64,000 bases of DNA, taken from assembly GCA_963748105.1 (NCBI GenBank), contig CAVVHP010000013.1, positions 1-64,000 on the forward strand, in the 5' to 3' direction. Origin of the DNA: JAKAGZ01 sp963748105 (lineage in GTDB: Bacteria; Bacteroidota; Ignavibacteria; Ignavibacteriales; Ignavibacteriaceae). The notes under the pieces are model-generated. The model worked only from the letters and a program-made list of their open reading frames with translations. It did no database searches and was not told where the DNA came from. Below, in pieces: positions 25,786 through 34,364 of the stretch. The position numbers and the translations under genes are program-made. The first letter of the stretch is position 1. Every line of letters begins with the position of its first letter.

Positions 25786-26112
25786 ATGTTAGTTATTACT
25801 ACTCCAACAATTGAAGGTAAAAAAATCTTAAGATATTACGGATTGGTCAGCGGCGAGGCCATTCTGGGAGCCAACATATTTAAAGATTTCTTTGCTGGTA
25901 TAAGAGACATAGTCGGTGGTCGTTCTGCTGCCTATGAAAAAGAATTGAGAAAAGCTAAGGATATTGCTGTAACAGAAATGTCTGAGCAGGCTAAAGCAAT
26001 GGGAGCCAATGCCGTTGTTGGCATTGATCTCGATTATGAGACCATCGGGGGAGGCGGGGGAAACATGCTTATGGTTAGCGCATCGGGTACCGCTGTTCTT
26101 TACGAAGAATAA
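25786..26112 (+). CDS. YbjQ/UPF0145 family protein
   Basis: A 108-residue protein of the UPF0145 family, once described as heavy-metal-binding. Typical sequence: MLVITTPTIEGKKILRYYGLVSGEAILGAN, then the FFAGIRDIVGGRSAAYEKELRKAK block and AKAMGANAVVGIDLDYETIG. The family forms small oligomers; its function is unclear. I use the ATG at 25786, which has ACGGAGC upstream, rather than a TTG eight codons earlier. era starts 10 bases after the stop. Confidence 0.92.
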   Translation: MLVITTPTIEGKKILRYYGLVSGEAILGANIFKDFFAGIRDIVGGRSAAYEKELRKAKDIAVTEMSEQAKAMGANAVVGIDLDYETIGGGGGNMLMVSASGTAVLYEE

Positions 26113-26122
26113 CCAAAATATT

Positions 26123-27031
26123 ATGAATACAAAAACAGGTTACGTAACCATACTTGGTTTGCCAAATGCTGGTAAATCTACTTTGCTTAACGCATTGCTT
26201 GGGCAAAAACTCTCAATTACGACTAATAAACCTCAAACAACGCGCAAAAGATTACTCGGAATTTTATCAGATGAAAATTACCAGATCATTTTTCTCGATA
26301 CACCAGGAATCCTGAAACCGGCTTATCTTTTACAGGAAAAAATGATGGATTCGGTTATACAATCTATTAAAGACGCGGATGTTATTATTTTAATCTTGGA
26401 TGTAGCGCTTGATCCTGGCGGTGAGAAAACTTTAAAGGATGCTTTTATTTATGATTTGCTGAGCAAAAGCAAAAAGCCAAAGATTTTACTTCTTAATAAA
26501 ATTGATCTTTCATCTCAGGAACAGGTAAATGAATTAATCGGGAAGGTTGGAAAAACAAATTACTTTAAAAGAATCATTCCCATTTCTTCAAAGCTGGCTT
26601 ATAACGTGCATACAGTAATCAGTGAAATTATTGAAAATTTACCTGAAGGTCCCAAATACTATCCGGATGAAAATGTGTCCGATGAAAATGAGAGATTTTT
26701 TGTGTCCGAAATAATTAGGGAAAAAATATTTGAACATTACAAAGATGAAATTCCCTACAGTTGTGAAGTGGTTATAGCAGATTTTAAAGAGCGTGAAGGC
26801 AGAAAGGATTTTATCCAGGCAGAAATTATTGTTGAACGGGATAGCCAGAAAGGAATATTAATAGGTAAACAGGGAACTGCCCTGAAAAGAATTGGTGAGG
26901 AATCACGTGCCTCAATTGAAGAATTTTTGCAAAGGCCAGTCTATCTTGATCTTCACGTTAAGGTAAGAAGTAAATGGCGGACAGATGAAAATATGCTGAA
27001 GTCCTTCGGATACAAGGGCGAAAAAGATTAA
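26123..27031 (+). CDS. era: GTPase Era
   Basis: An essential-type GTPase that binds the 3' end of 16S rRNA and assists 30S ribosome maturation. G1 is GLPNAGKST (residues 12-20), G3 is DTPG, and G4 is NKID. The C-terminal KH domain includes ILIGKQGTALKRIGEESRASIEEF and VYLDLHVKVRSKWR. The frame extends 38 codons upstream into the YbjQ gene. The ATG at 26123 gives the standard 302-residue length and N-terminus, so I use it. Confidence 0.96.
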   Translation: MNTKTGYVTILGLPNAGKSTLLNALLGQKLSITTNKPQTTRKRLLGILSDENYQIIFLDTPGILKPAYLLQEKMMDSVIQSIKDADVIILILDVALDPGGEKTLKDAFIYDLLSKSKKPKILLLNKIDLSSQEQVNELIGKVGKTNYFKRIIPISSKLAYNVHTVISEIIENLPEGPKYYPDENVSDENERFFVSEIIREKIFEHYKDEIPYSCEVVIADFKEREGRKDFIQAEIIVERDSQKGILIGKQGTALKRIGEESRASIEEFLQRPVYLDLHVKVRSKWRTDENMLKSFGYKGEKD

Positions 27032-27078
27032 AATATAATCTCGTTTATAATCATTCCGAGTCTAATCAAAAAAAGCAG

Positions 27079-28011
27079 ATGAAGAAATTTATTGGTGAAG
27101 GTGCTTTAGTACTTACTACATTGGTATGGGGCGTCACTTTTGTTGTAATAAAATTAGCGCTTACCGATGTTTCCCCGTTGCTTTTCGTTTCAATCCGATT
27201 CAGCATTGCTGCTTTAATTTTGCTTCCCTTTATGTTCGGAATTTTAAAAGTTTCTACAAAAGAGGCAATAGTTGGTGGAGTAATATTAGGACTTCTAAAC
27301 TTTGCCGGATTTGCAACTCAAACAATTGGACTGAATTTTACATCCGCTACAAAATCCGGATTTATTACCGGAACATTTGTCATTTTTACGCCGATCCTTC
27401 AATTTATAATTGAAAAAAGAATTCCTAAAAAAGAAAATGTTTTTGGAATTATCCTTGTATTGCTCGGACTGATTTTATTATCAAGTAAAGGAACATCAAT
27501 CTTTGATATCTTTTCCGAACTCGGCAAAAATTTTAACATTGGAGATTTCTTCACACTTCTCTGTGCAATTGCGTTTGCAACTTACATCGTGTACCTGGAT
27601 ATGATCAGCCACAAAATTGATTATAAACTCCTGGTATTTATTCAACTGGCTGTAACCGGTGTTGCTGGTTGGATTTTCACTTATTTCCTGGCAGCATCAG
27701 GACTGGAGAAATTCAGTTTTAGTTTGAACGGGACTGTTATATTTTCGGTGATCTATACAGCCTTGCTGGCAACACTTTTAGCCACAACACTTCAGACAAA
27801 ATATCAAAAGTGCGTTACGCCAACTAAGGCGGCAATTATATTTTCACTTGAACCAATATTTGCCGCATTTTTTGCTTTCGTTATTATTGGTGAAAAAATT
27901 TCAGGTTTTGGGTTTATCGGGGGTATATTTATATTTACAGGACTTTTGGTTTCGGAATTGATGGGCAAAAAAGAAAATAATAACAATGGACGACAACGGA
28001 AAAAGGGCTGA
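27079..28011 (+). CDS. EamA-family drug/metabolite transporter
   Basis: A 310-residue inner-membrane protein with about ten hydrophobic segments arranged as two EamA repeats: LVWGVTFVVIKLAL.. in the first, TLLCAIAFATYIVYLDMIS.. and ALLATLLATTLQTKYQKCVTPTKAAIIFSLEPIFAAFFAF in the second. The last pattern is diagnostic of the DMT superfamily. The substrate is unknown. The acylphosphatase gene begins inside its last 26 bases, and a chain of overlapping genes continues to lnt. Confidence 0.9.
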   Translation: MKKFIGEGALVLTTLVWGVTFVVIKLALTDVSPLLFVSIRFSIAALILLPFMFGILKVSTKEAIVGGVILGLLNFAGFATQTIGLNFTSATKSGFITGTFVIFTPILQFIIEKRIPKKENVFGIILVLLGLILLSSKGTSIFDIFSELGKNFNIGDFFTLLCAIAFATYIVYLDMISHKIDYKLLVFIQLAVTGVAGWIFTYFLAASGLEKFSFSLNGTVIFSVIYTALLATLLATTLQTKYQKCVTPTKAAIIFSLEPIFAAFFAFVIIGEKISGFGFIGGIFIFTGLLVSELMGKKENNNNGRQRKKG

Positions 28012-28270
28012 AATAATTGTAAACGGTTTGGTTCAGGGAGTAGGCTTCAGGTATTTTGTTTATCGGGAGTCTGAGAAACTCGGTCTGAAAGGATATGTTA
28101 AAAATTTATACACCGGGGAAGTGCTGACGGTTGTTGAAGGTAATAAAGAAATGATCGATGAACTTTTCAAAAAATTAAAAGTTGGTCCATCCCATGCGTC
28201 AGTAAAAAATGCAAATATAAACTGGGATGGAACAAAAAATGAATTCACACATTTTGAGATAAGACATTGA
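27986..28270 (+). CDS. acyP: Acylphosphatase
   Basis: A small enzyme (94 residues) that hydrolyses acyl phosphates such as acetyl phosphate and carbamoyl phosphate. The signature VNGLVQGVGFRYFVYRES carries catalytic Arg22, and KGYVKNLYTGEV carries Asn40. Length is normal. It starts within the EamA gene (26-base overlap) and its TGA stop overlaps the TTG start of ispF. Confidence 0.94.
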   Translation: MDDNGKRAEIIVNGLVQGVGFRYFVYRESEKLGLKGYVKNLYTGEVLTVVEGNKEMIDELFKKLKVGPSHASVKNANINWDGTKNEFTHFEIRH

Positions 28271-28752
28271 AAAATAATTTTAGGACCGGACTTGGTTTTG
28301 ACGTCCACGCATTTTCAGAAGGGGGAAAATTAATTCTTGGCGGAATCGAGATCCCTTATGAAAAAGGGCTGCGAGGCCACTCTGATGCCGATGTACTTTT
28401 GCACGCAATTTCCGATGCACTTTTAGGGGCACTTGCACTTGGAGATATTGGCCAGCATTTTCCCGATACAGATCCCAATTATAAAAATGCTGATAGTGCG
28501 GAACTTTTAAAAAGGGTTTATGCTCTTGTTGAAGAAAGGGGGTACACGCTTGGAAATTTAGATTCTATTGTCGTAATGCAAAAGCCTAAGCTGACCCCAC
28601 TCATTCGTAAAATACAGGAAAGGATTGCGGCAATATTAAATACTGAAATTGAAAACATTTCTGTTAAAGCAACAACCACTGAACAACTGGGATTTGTAGG
28701 AAGGGAAGAAGGTGTCTCTGCATTTGCTACAGTATTATTAATTAAAAAATAA
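28267..28752 (+). CDS. ispF: 2-C-methyl-D-erythritol 2,4-cyclodiphosphate synthase
   Basis: An enzyme of the MEP isoprenoid pathway that cyclises CDP-methylerythritol phosphate with loss of CMP. Metal-binding GLGFDVHAF (Asp12, His14), the RGHSDADVLLHAISDALLGALALGDIGQHFPDTD signature, and the C-terminal KATTTEQLGFVGREEGVSAFAT are all present. The start is a TTG whose last two bases form part of the acylphosphatase TGA (TTGA), so the two genes are translationally coupled. The isoprenoid partners ispD and ispE are not in the window. Confidence 0.95.
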   Translation: MKNNFRTGLGFDVHAFSEGGKLILGGIEIPYEKGLRGHSDADVLLHAISDALLGALALGDIGQHFPDTDPNYKNADSAELLKRVYALVEERGYTLGNLDSIVVMQKPKLTPLIRKIQERIAAILNTEIENISVKATTTEQLGFVGREEGVSAFATVLLIKK

Positions 28753-28754
28753 AT

Positions 28755-29366
28755 ATGATTGAAAATATCCTTTCAGAAATCTCCCGGCTTACTCCATTCT
28801 GGCTTTACGTCGTCCTTTTTTTCTTTTCCTATATTGAAAATATATTCCCGCCTTCTCCGAGTGATCTTGTTGTTCTGGTTGGCGGTTCTTTAGTTGCAAC
28901 AGGAACCATACATTTTATACCCACACTTATTTTTACTACGATTGGAAGTGTTTTAGGATTCATGACGCTATATATTGTGGGTTCACAGCTTGATAGAAAA
29001 ATCTTACATGCAGGAAAAATAAAATTTATTTCAATTGAAGCGCTTGAAAAAGTTGAGGCCTGGTTTGTAAAATATGGCTTTGGAATTATTCTGGCCAACA
29101 GGTTTATGCCGGGAACACGTTCCGTTATTTCTTTTTTTGCAGGATTGAGTGAACTTAATATTAAAAGGACAGTAATCCTGGCATCTATCAGTGCATTTAT
29201 ATGGAATGCTATTATACTTTATCTCGGTGTAATTTTCGGAGATAATATTGATGTTGTTGATAAATATTTATCAACTTACAGTAATGTCGGATTAATTATA
29301 ACCGGCTTAGTGGTTTTATTTTTTGTTATTAGATATTTTGTGTTAAAAAACAAAGCAAAGAATTGA
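28755..29366 (+). CDS. DedA-family membrane protein
   Basis: A 203-residue inner-membrane protein of the DedA/SNARE-associated (VTT) family, implicated in phospholipid flipping and envelope homeostasis. It shows the early FSYIENIFPPSPSDLVVLVGGSLVA, the GSVLGFMTLYIVGSQLDRK segment, and the signature FANRFMPGTRSVISFFAGLSE-like stretch (LANRFMPGTRSVISFFAGLS) with the conserved Arg residues. It starts two bases after ispF and its TGA overlaps the TTG start of lnt. Confidence 0.92.
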   Translation: MIENILSEISRLTPFWLYVVLFFFSYIENIFPPSPSDLVVLVGGSLVATGTIHFIPTLIFTTIGSVLGFMTLYIVGSQLDRKILHAGKIKFISIEALEKVEAWFVKYGFGIILANRFMPGTRSVISFFAGLSELNIKRTVILASISAFIWNAIILYLGVIFGDNIDVVDKYLSTYSNVGLIITGLVVLFFVIRYFVLKNKAKN

Positions 29367-31051
29367 AATTACCATTTTTAAAAAACAGGGAAGTCCTTTT
29401 ACCCGAACTAAAGAAGCAGAGAAAAAAAGAAAGAATGCTTCTTGTTTTAAGCGGAATACTACTTGGAATTTCATTTCCTCCGTTTCCTTTCCCATTTCAG
29501 CTGCTGATGTTTATCGGACTTGTTCCGTATTTTATTGCCATTGAAAAGAAAAAAACTCTTGCTGAAATCAGTCGCGCAACATACCTGACCTTTTTTATCT
29601 TTTCAATTATTACAGTTTACTGGGTGGGGAGTTGGCAAAAAGGAACGGATCCATTTCTGATGATAGCCGGCGGCGCATTATTATTTTTTAATCCTCTTTT
29701 GTTTCTTATACCTTCAACACTTTTTTATATCACGAAAAGATCGTTCAATACGGGTTTTGCTTTCCTGGCGTTCCCGTTTTTCTGGATTACCTATGAATAT
29801 TTGTTTATGCTCACTGATATTAGTTTTCCGTGGCTGACTCTAGGAAGCGGGCTTTCTCATTTTACAATTTTTATTCAGATAGCTGATTTAATCGGCGCGG
29901 TTGGAATTTCTGTAATCGTTGTTTATATAAATATATTTATTTATAAAGCTTATATCAGTTTCAAAGAAAAAGATAATAATTACGGATATTATGTCGCCGC
30001 GTTTATTTTGACATTTTCTGTTGTGATTTATTATGGATCATATCAGCTCTCAAATTTCAAGGTATCGAATAAAAAAGTCAGAGTTGGACTAATTCAGCCG
30101 AACTTGGATCCATGGAATAAATGGGAACTGAACAGGCTTGATGAAACTATAAATCTTTATTTATCTCTTTCTAAAAAGGCAGTTAACGAGGGTGCAGAAT
30201 TAATTGTCTGGCCTGAAACAGCATTACCGGTTTACCTGATGAGTCTGGCTTATTATCCTGAAAAAGATTCAATTTATAAATTCCTGAAAACAAATGATGT
30301 CTACCTGCTTACGGGGATGCCGGATATAATTTATTATCAGTCGAGTGATGATATTCCTCCCGATGCAAAATACAGTAAAGCCGGGGAGTTTTATTATTCA
30401 ATTTATAACGGGATTTTATTGCTTTCTCCCAATACGAGAAAGATTGAGCGATACGGAAAAATGAAACTGGTTCCATTCGGTGAAAAAGTTCCTTTCACGG
30501 AACAGCTTCCATTCCTTGGCAGGTTATTCAGCTGGGGAGTTGGCATATCGGGATGGAATGTTGGTAGGGATACAGTAGTCTTTAATGTCCCTCTGAAAAT
30601 TAAAACCGGTTCATCGGTAGAAAATTATCATTTAAAAATTAACGGGCTGGTTTGTTATGAATCCGTTTATCCTTATTTCGTAACTCAGTTTGTTAAGAAG
30701 GGAACAGACTTAATAACAGTTGTTACTAATGACAGCTGGTACGGAAAATCCAGCGGGCCATATCAGCACAAAGAGATTGCGGTCTTACGTGCCATTGAAA
30801 ACAGGAAATCAGTAATAAGAGATGCGAACGGGGGAATTAGTTGTATAATTGATCCGCTTGGAAGAACATTGAAGGAAACAGAACTTTTTAAGAGAACCGA
30901 ATTAACGGGTGATGTACCGGTTCAGGAGGGGAAAACTTTCTTTTCAGAATACCCGATGATCATTCCGACATTTGCGTCTTACCTGTCTCTTTGTGTGTTT
31001 ATTTTCTTTTTGATTTTAAAATTCAGGAAGAAATTAAATCCTATCGTATAA
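29363..31051 (+). CDS. lnt: Apolipoprotein N-acyltransferase
   Basis: An inner-membrane enzyme that adds the third acyl chain to the N-terminal Cys of lipoproteins. The first 230 residues hold several membrane helices, then a nitrilase-like periplasmic domain with the catalytic triad Glu285 (WPETALP), Lys366 (YGKMKLVPFGE) and Cys431 (GLVCYESVYP), followed by VTNDSWYGKSSGPYQH. A last hydrophobic segment ends the protein. The start is TTG overlapping the dedA stop (TTGA). Its presence fits the TPR lipoproteins elsewhere in the window. Confidence 0.95.
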   Translation: MKLPFLKNREVLLPELKKQRKKERMLLVLSGILLGISFPPFPFPFQLLMFIGLVPYFIAIEKKKTLAEISRATYLTFFIFSIITVYWVGSWQKGTDPFLMIAGGALLFFNPLLFLIPSTLFYITKRSFNTGFAFLAFPFFWITYEYLFMLTDISFPWLTLGSGLSHFTIFIQIADLIGAVGISVIVVYINIFIYKAYISFKEKDNNYGYYVAAFILTFSVVIYYGSYQLSNFKVSNKKVRVGLIQPNLDPWNKWELNRLDETINLYLSLSKKAVNEGAELIVWPETALPVYLMSLAYYPEKDSIYKFLKTNDVYLLTGMPDIIYYQSSDDIPPDAKYSKAGEFYYSIYNGILLLSPNTRKIERYGKMKLVPFGEKVPFTEQLPFLGRLFSWGVGISGWNVGRDTVVFNVPLKIKTGSSVENYHLKINGLVCYESVYPYFVTQFVKKGTDLITVVTNDSWYGKSSGPYQHKEIAVLRAIENRKSVIRDANGGISCIIDPLGRTLKETELFKRTELTGDVPVQEGKTFFSEYPMIIPTFASYLSLCVFIFFLILKFRKKLNPIV

Positions 31052-31127
31052 TGTATTCCTAAATGCTGAACAATTACCTAAGTTTTATTAAATTTAAAAA
31101 TGATTATTAATTAAAAAGCATAGAACT

Positions 31128-32159
31128 ATGGAAAAATATATCGATTTAAGAAGCGACACAATAACAAAACCCTCTCCGGAAATGCGCAAGGCAATGCTTG
31201 AGGCTGAAGTCGGTGATGATGTGTTCCAGGAAGATCCTACCGTAAATAAACTTCAGGAATATGCTGCTGATCTTCTCGGAAAAGAAGCAGCACTATACGT
31301 TCCGAGCGGTGTAATGGGAAACCAGATATGTCTAAATGTTTTAACAAATCCGGGCGATGAAGTCATTTGCGAGTTTAACGCTCATATTTTTAATTACGAG
31401 TCCGGCTCTCCTGCAGCGTTGAGTGGAATTCAGCTTTTAACAGTTGAAGGAGATCGTGGTGTATTCACTCCTGAACAGGTTGAGCCCTATATCAGGCCAA
31501 CAAGTGCTTATTATATGCCCCGGACAAAAGTAATTGAAGTTGAAAACACTCACAACCGGGCCGGCGGTACAATTCACCCGATTGAAAATATAAAAGCACT
31601 TAGTGAACTGGCTAAAAAACATAAACTCTATTACCATCTTGACGGAGCAAGGCTATGGAATGCTTCAGTGGAAACCGGAATTTCTGTGAAAGAGTATGCT
31701 TCGTATTTTGATACCGTTTCGTGCTGTCTTTCTAAAGGCCTGGGTGCACCGGTTGGGTCAATTATCGCAGGTTCAAAAGATTTTATTAAGGAGGCTTTTC
31801 GTGTTAGAAAAGCTTGGGGAGGCGGAATGAGACAGCTTGGAATTATGGCTGCCGGTGGATTGTATGCGCTTCAAAATAATATTGAGCGCTTAAAAGAGGA
31901 CCACGAAAAAGCGCAAATATTAGCCAGAGCAATAAATGAAAATCCGAATCTTGAGATTGATATGGTTTCTGTGCAGACAAATATTCTGATTTTTAAGCCG
32001 CTTAATTTGTCTGTAGAGGAATCACTAAAAAGATGCGGGGAAAAAGGTTTACTGCTCCTTGTCGGAAGAGTTGATTCACTGAGAGCTATTACACATCTCG
32101 ATGTATCATTAGAAGAAATCAATAGTGCCGTAAAAATTTTGGAGGAAGTTTTTAACTGA
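31128..32159 (+). CDS. ltaE: Low-specificity L-threonine aldolase
   Basis: A PLP enzyme cleaving threonine or allo-threonine to glycine and acetaldehyde. Motifs: IDLRSDTITKPSPEMRKAM, GDDVFQEDPTVN, the HLDGARLWNA Asp contact, and the PLP lysine Lys203 in CLSKGLGAPVGS. Length 343 is normal. No clear ribosome binding site precedes the ATG. The thioesterase gene starts five bases after its stop. Confidence 0.93.
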   Translation: MEKYIDLRSDTITKPSPEMRKAMLEAEVGDDVFQEDPTVNKLQEYAADLLGKEAALYVPSGVMGNQICLNVLTNPGDEVICEFNAHIFNYESGSPAALSGIQLLTVEGDRGVFTPEQVEPYIRPTSAYYMPRTKVIEVENTHNRAGGTIHPIENIKALSELAKKHKLYYHLDGARLWNASVETGISVKEYASYFDTVSCCLSKGLGAPVGSIIAGSKDFIKEAFRVRKAWGGGMRQLGIMAAGGLYALQNNIERLKEDHEKAQILARAINENPNLEIDMVSVQTNILIFKPLNLSVEESLKRCGEKGLLLLVGRVDSLRAITHLDVSLEEINSAVKILEEVFN

Positions 32160-32164
32160 AAAAT

Positions 32165-32611
32165 ATGGATACAGAAAAATTTAAACATAAAATTAAAGTA
32201 AATGTAAGATTCTCAGATCTTGATGCTATGGGACACGTGAATAATGCCACATACTTATCTTATCTTGAGGAAGCAAGAATAGCATACTATAATGATGTAA
32301 TGAAAAAGAATCCGGAAAACCTGGATTTTAACGCGGTAGTGGCAAGAATTGAAATAGATTACATATCTCAAATCAGGCTAGGTGATGATGTGGAAATTTA
32401 CAACCGTACTTCAAAAATTGGAAACAAAAGTTCGGATCTTGAACATCTTATTATTGTCGCAAATAAAAACGATAAAGTTATTGCTGCTAAGGCAGTTACA
32501 AAACTCGTCTCGTTTGATTATAAAGAAAATAAGTCAATTCCGGTTTCGGAAGAAGCCAGAAAAATTATTGAAGAATTTGAAGGCGGAAATTATAAGCCCC
32601 AAAGGCTCTGA
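32165..32611 (+). CDS. 4HBT-fold acyl-CoA thioesterase
   Basis: A 148-residue hot-dog thioesterase. The family signature VRFSDLDAMGHVNNATYLSYLEEARIAYY includes the Asp that is catalytic in 4-hydroxybenzoyl-CoA thioesterases (DLDAMGHVNN). It probably hydrolyses acyl-CoA esters. It follows threonine aldolase by five bases. A second, more divergent copy lies at 42874-43332 in the fatty-acid locus. Confidence 0.88.
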   Translation: MDTEKFKHKIKVNVRFSDLDAMGHVNNATYLSYLEEARIAYYNDVMKKNPENLDFNAVVARIEIDYISQIRLGDDVEIYNRTSKIGNKSSDLEHLIIVANKNDKVIAAKAVTKLVSFDYKENKSIPVSEEARKIIEEFEGGNYKPQRL

Positions 32612-32621
32612 AAAATCCCTC

Positions 32622-32651
32622 TTGTCATTTCAGTATTCACGGGAATGACAA
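32622..32651. repeat. REP-like palindromic intergenic repeat
   Basis: TTGTCATTTC at the left and GGGAATGACAA at the right are inverted arms of an imperfect palindrome. It resembles GTCATTCCCGTGAA-type repeats common in the FCB group. Related fragments lie at 42828-42840 and 39951-39970. It sits between the convergent thioesterase and regulator genes. Confidence 0.5.
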
Positions 32652-32687
32652 ACCAAAAAATAATTTTTAGAAGTCTCTTATATAATT

Positions 32688-34196
32688 TTACTTAGATTCT
32701 TTTTCAATTAATTCCTTGAGTTCCTGTCCTAATTTTTCAAACCTGAGTTTCTTCTCATAGGCATTTGGGTTGGCTATCCTTTCTTTACAATCAGTCAGTT
32801 GGCATCGTTCGCAGGTGTCATTTATTGTTTTTTTAATTATATCATCATCATTTGCAAAAGTAATCTTTTGTTTAAGTTCATCATTAATTAAAAATCCAAG
32901 TGTTACGCTATAATTTGTGTTTTCCAGCAGAGTTGAGTTCTTTGCTATCGAAATGGTTAAATATTCATTGCCGGAATTTATAAACTCAGATTTCTGAACT
33001 TTGGCTATCGGCGTGTTATAATCATTCTCTTTATTCTGAATTATTTCGAGTTCCTTTATAATATTTACAGCCTGCCATCTCCTGCAATAATGTTCTGTTG
33101 TCTGGTAACCACCGGGATTTTCTTTTGTATTCAATCTGATTTCCTTTAAAAGCTTGAATGAGTCTGAGCCTTTTTCAGAATTAAATCTGTGGAAAAAGAA
33201 AATATGAATATTAAAATACTTAGATAAAAGATTAGTAATTCTCTGGAATAGCATTTCAGCGGACACGTTGTATTTGGTAAGTAGTGAAAGCAGAAGTTTA
33301 TGTTCGAACTTTTTCTTTTTAAAGAAAATCTTCAAATCATCTATCAATATCTGCCTGCTCATAATTAATGCCGTAGCAAAATAGGAAGCTCTCAGGTTGT
33401 TCAATAACTGGTCAAATGAATCGAGCCTTAGTTCTGAATAAATATGTGTCCGATCAAAAATATTTAAATAATTATAGGCAATTTCTTTCCCGATTATAAA
33501 AGCTTTCTGTGAGTTCCTCAGTCGGCGATTAATCAGTAATTTCTTACTCTTTCCATTGGAAATATTTATCCCTCTTATCGTGCGGAATTCAGGTAACTCC
33601 GGAATAGAATCCTCTTTAACTATGTAATTAAATTCTTCATTTAAAAGTTTAAGCAGAGTATCATATTTAACGGGCGGATTGTATTCAAATTTATTTTTTC
33701 GGATAAATTTATTTACCGCTTCTTCGAGATCATGAAAATAATTATCGTTTAATTCTTTGTAGGTTCTTATAGCAGTTTTACTGAAATTATTTTCGCTCAA
33801 CTCCAGGCTTTTTGCCATTTCAATTAAAGTAGAAACAAGTGCACTCAGTTGAAGAGGCGCGTGTGATATCTGCAGCAAAAGTTTATGAACATCTATTCCG
33901 TAGTGATCGAGTGGAAGCTGTTCAAGAATGTTAGATTCCAGCAATTCACTTACAGGAGCCAGATTTTTAGTCAGTTTTAAGGAAACAAGTTTATCGTAAG
34001 AAACATCGAGGGCTGTTGCAAGAGAGGCAATTTTATTCGACTTGGGATGTTTCTTGCCATTTTCAATTTCATTCAGGTACGAGGTAGATAATGAGCTTTT
34101 TTTTGCTAATTCTGAGAGGGAAAGTCCTTTATCCTGCCTGAGCTGTTTTAGTTTTAGGCCGAAAATTAACTTTATGTTATTTTCTGATAGTTTCAT
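32688..34196 (-). CDS. XRE/ScfR-type transcriptional regulator of fatty-acid metabolism
   Basis: A 502-residue regulator. The N-terminal XRE helix-turn-helix (about 10-65; LRQDKGLSLSELAKKSSLSTSYLNEIENGKKHP) is followed by an IrrE/ImmA-like region (about 215-260), where the usual HExxH protease motif is replaced by GKEIAY, so it is unlikely to be a protease. A large C-terminal sensing domain carries a Cys cluster CERCQLTDCKER near 470, like RamB/PrpR-type short-chain acyl-CoA regulators. It is divergent from an acyl-CoA synthetase gene and a palindrome lies in the shared upstream region. I infer that it controls the fatty-acid genes in response to an acyl-CoA and itself. Confidence 0.85.
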   Translation of the reverse strand: MKLSENNIKLIFGLKLKQLRQDKGLSLSELAKKSSLSTSYLNEIENGKKHPKSNKIASLATALDVSYDKLVSLKLTKNLAPVSELLESNILEQLPLDHYGIDVHKLLLQISHAPLQLSALVSTLIEMAKSLELSENNFSKTAIRTYKELNDNYFHDLEEAVNKFIRKNKFEYNPPVKYDTLLKLLNEEFNYIVKEDSIPELPEFRTIRGINISNGKSKKLLINRRLRNSQKAFIIGKEIAYNYLNIFDRTHIYSELRLDSFDQLLNNLRASYFATALIMSRQILIDDLKIFFKKKKFEHKLLLSLLTKYNVSAEMLFQRITNLLSKYFNIHIFFFHRFNSEKGSDSFKLLKEIRLNTKENPGGYQTTEHYCRRWQAVNIIKELEIIQNKENDYNTPIAKVQKSEFINSGNEYLTISIAKNSTLLENTNYSVTLGFLINDELKQKITFANDDDIIKKTINDTCERCQLTDCKERIANPNAYEKKLRFEKLGQELKELIEKESK

Positions 34197-34280
34197 TAAT
34201 AGCCAATTTAATCAAGAACAGGATTTTCAACAACATCTTAAATATAATAAAATTTGATATACAATAGCAAAAATTCTTCA

Positions 34281-34302
34281 TTAGCGAATATTCGCTTGCT
34301 AA
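34281..34302. promoter_or_regulatory. Palindromic operator candidate for the fatty-acid regulator
   Basis: AGCGAATATTCGCT (34283-34296) is a perfect 14-bp palindrome. TTAGC and GCTAA flank it at 34281-34285 and 34298-34302. It sits in the 168-base region between the divergent regulator and acyl-CoA synthetase genes, about 70-80 bases from both starts. I saw no second copy in front of the other acyl-CoA genes in this window. Confidence 0.6.
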
Positions 34303-34364
34303 TTTAAACTCTTCTTCTTATTTTCATTCTATAAATTATTCATCTAAAAAGAGGGGGATGAAAT

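Noticed and set aside
33400..33560. Possible IrrE/ImmA protease activity in the XRE regulator
   Set aside because: The HExxH zinc motif is not present (GKEIAY instead), so I treat the region as a sensor fold only.
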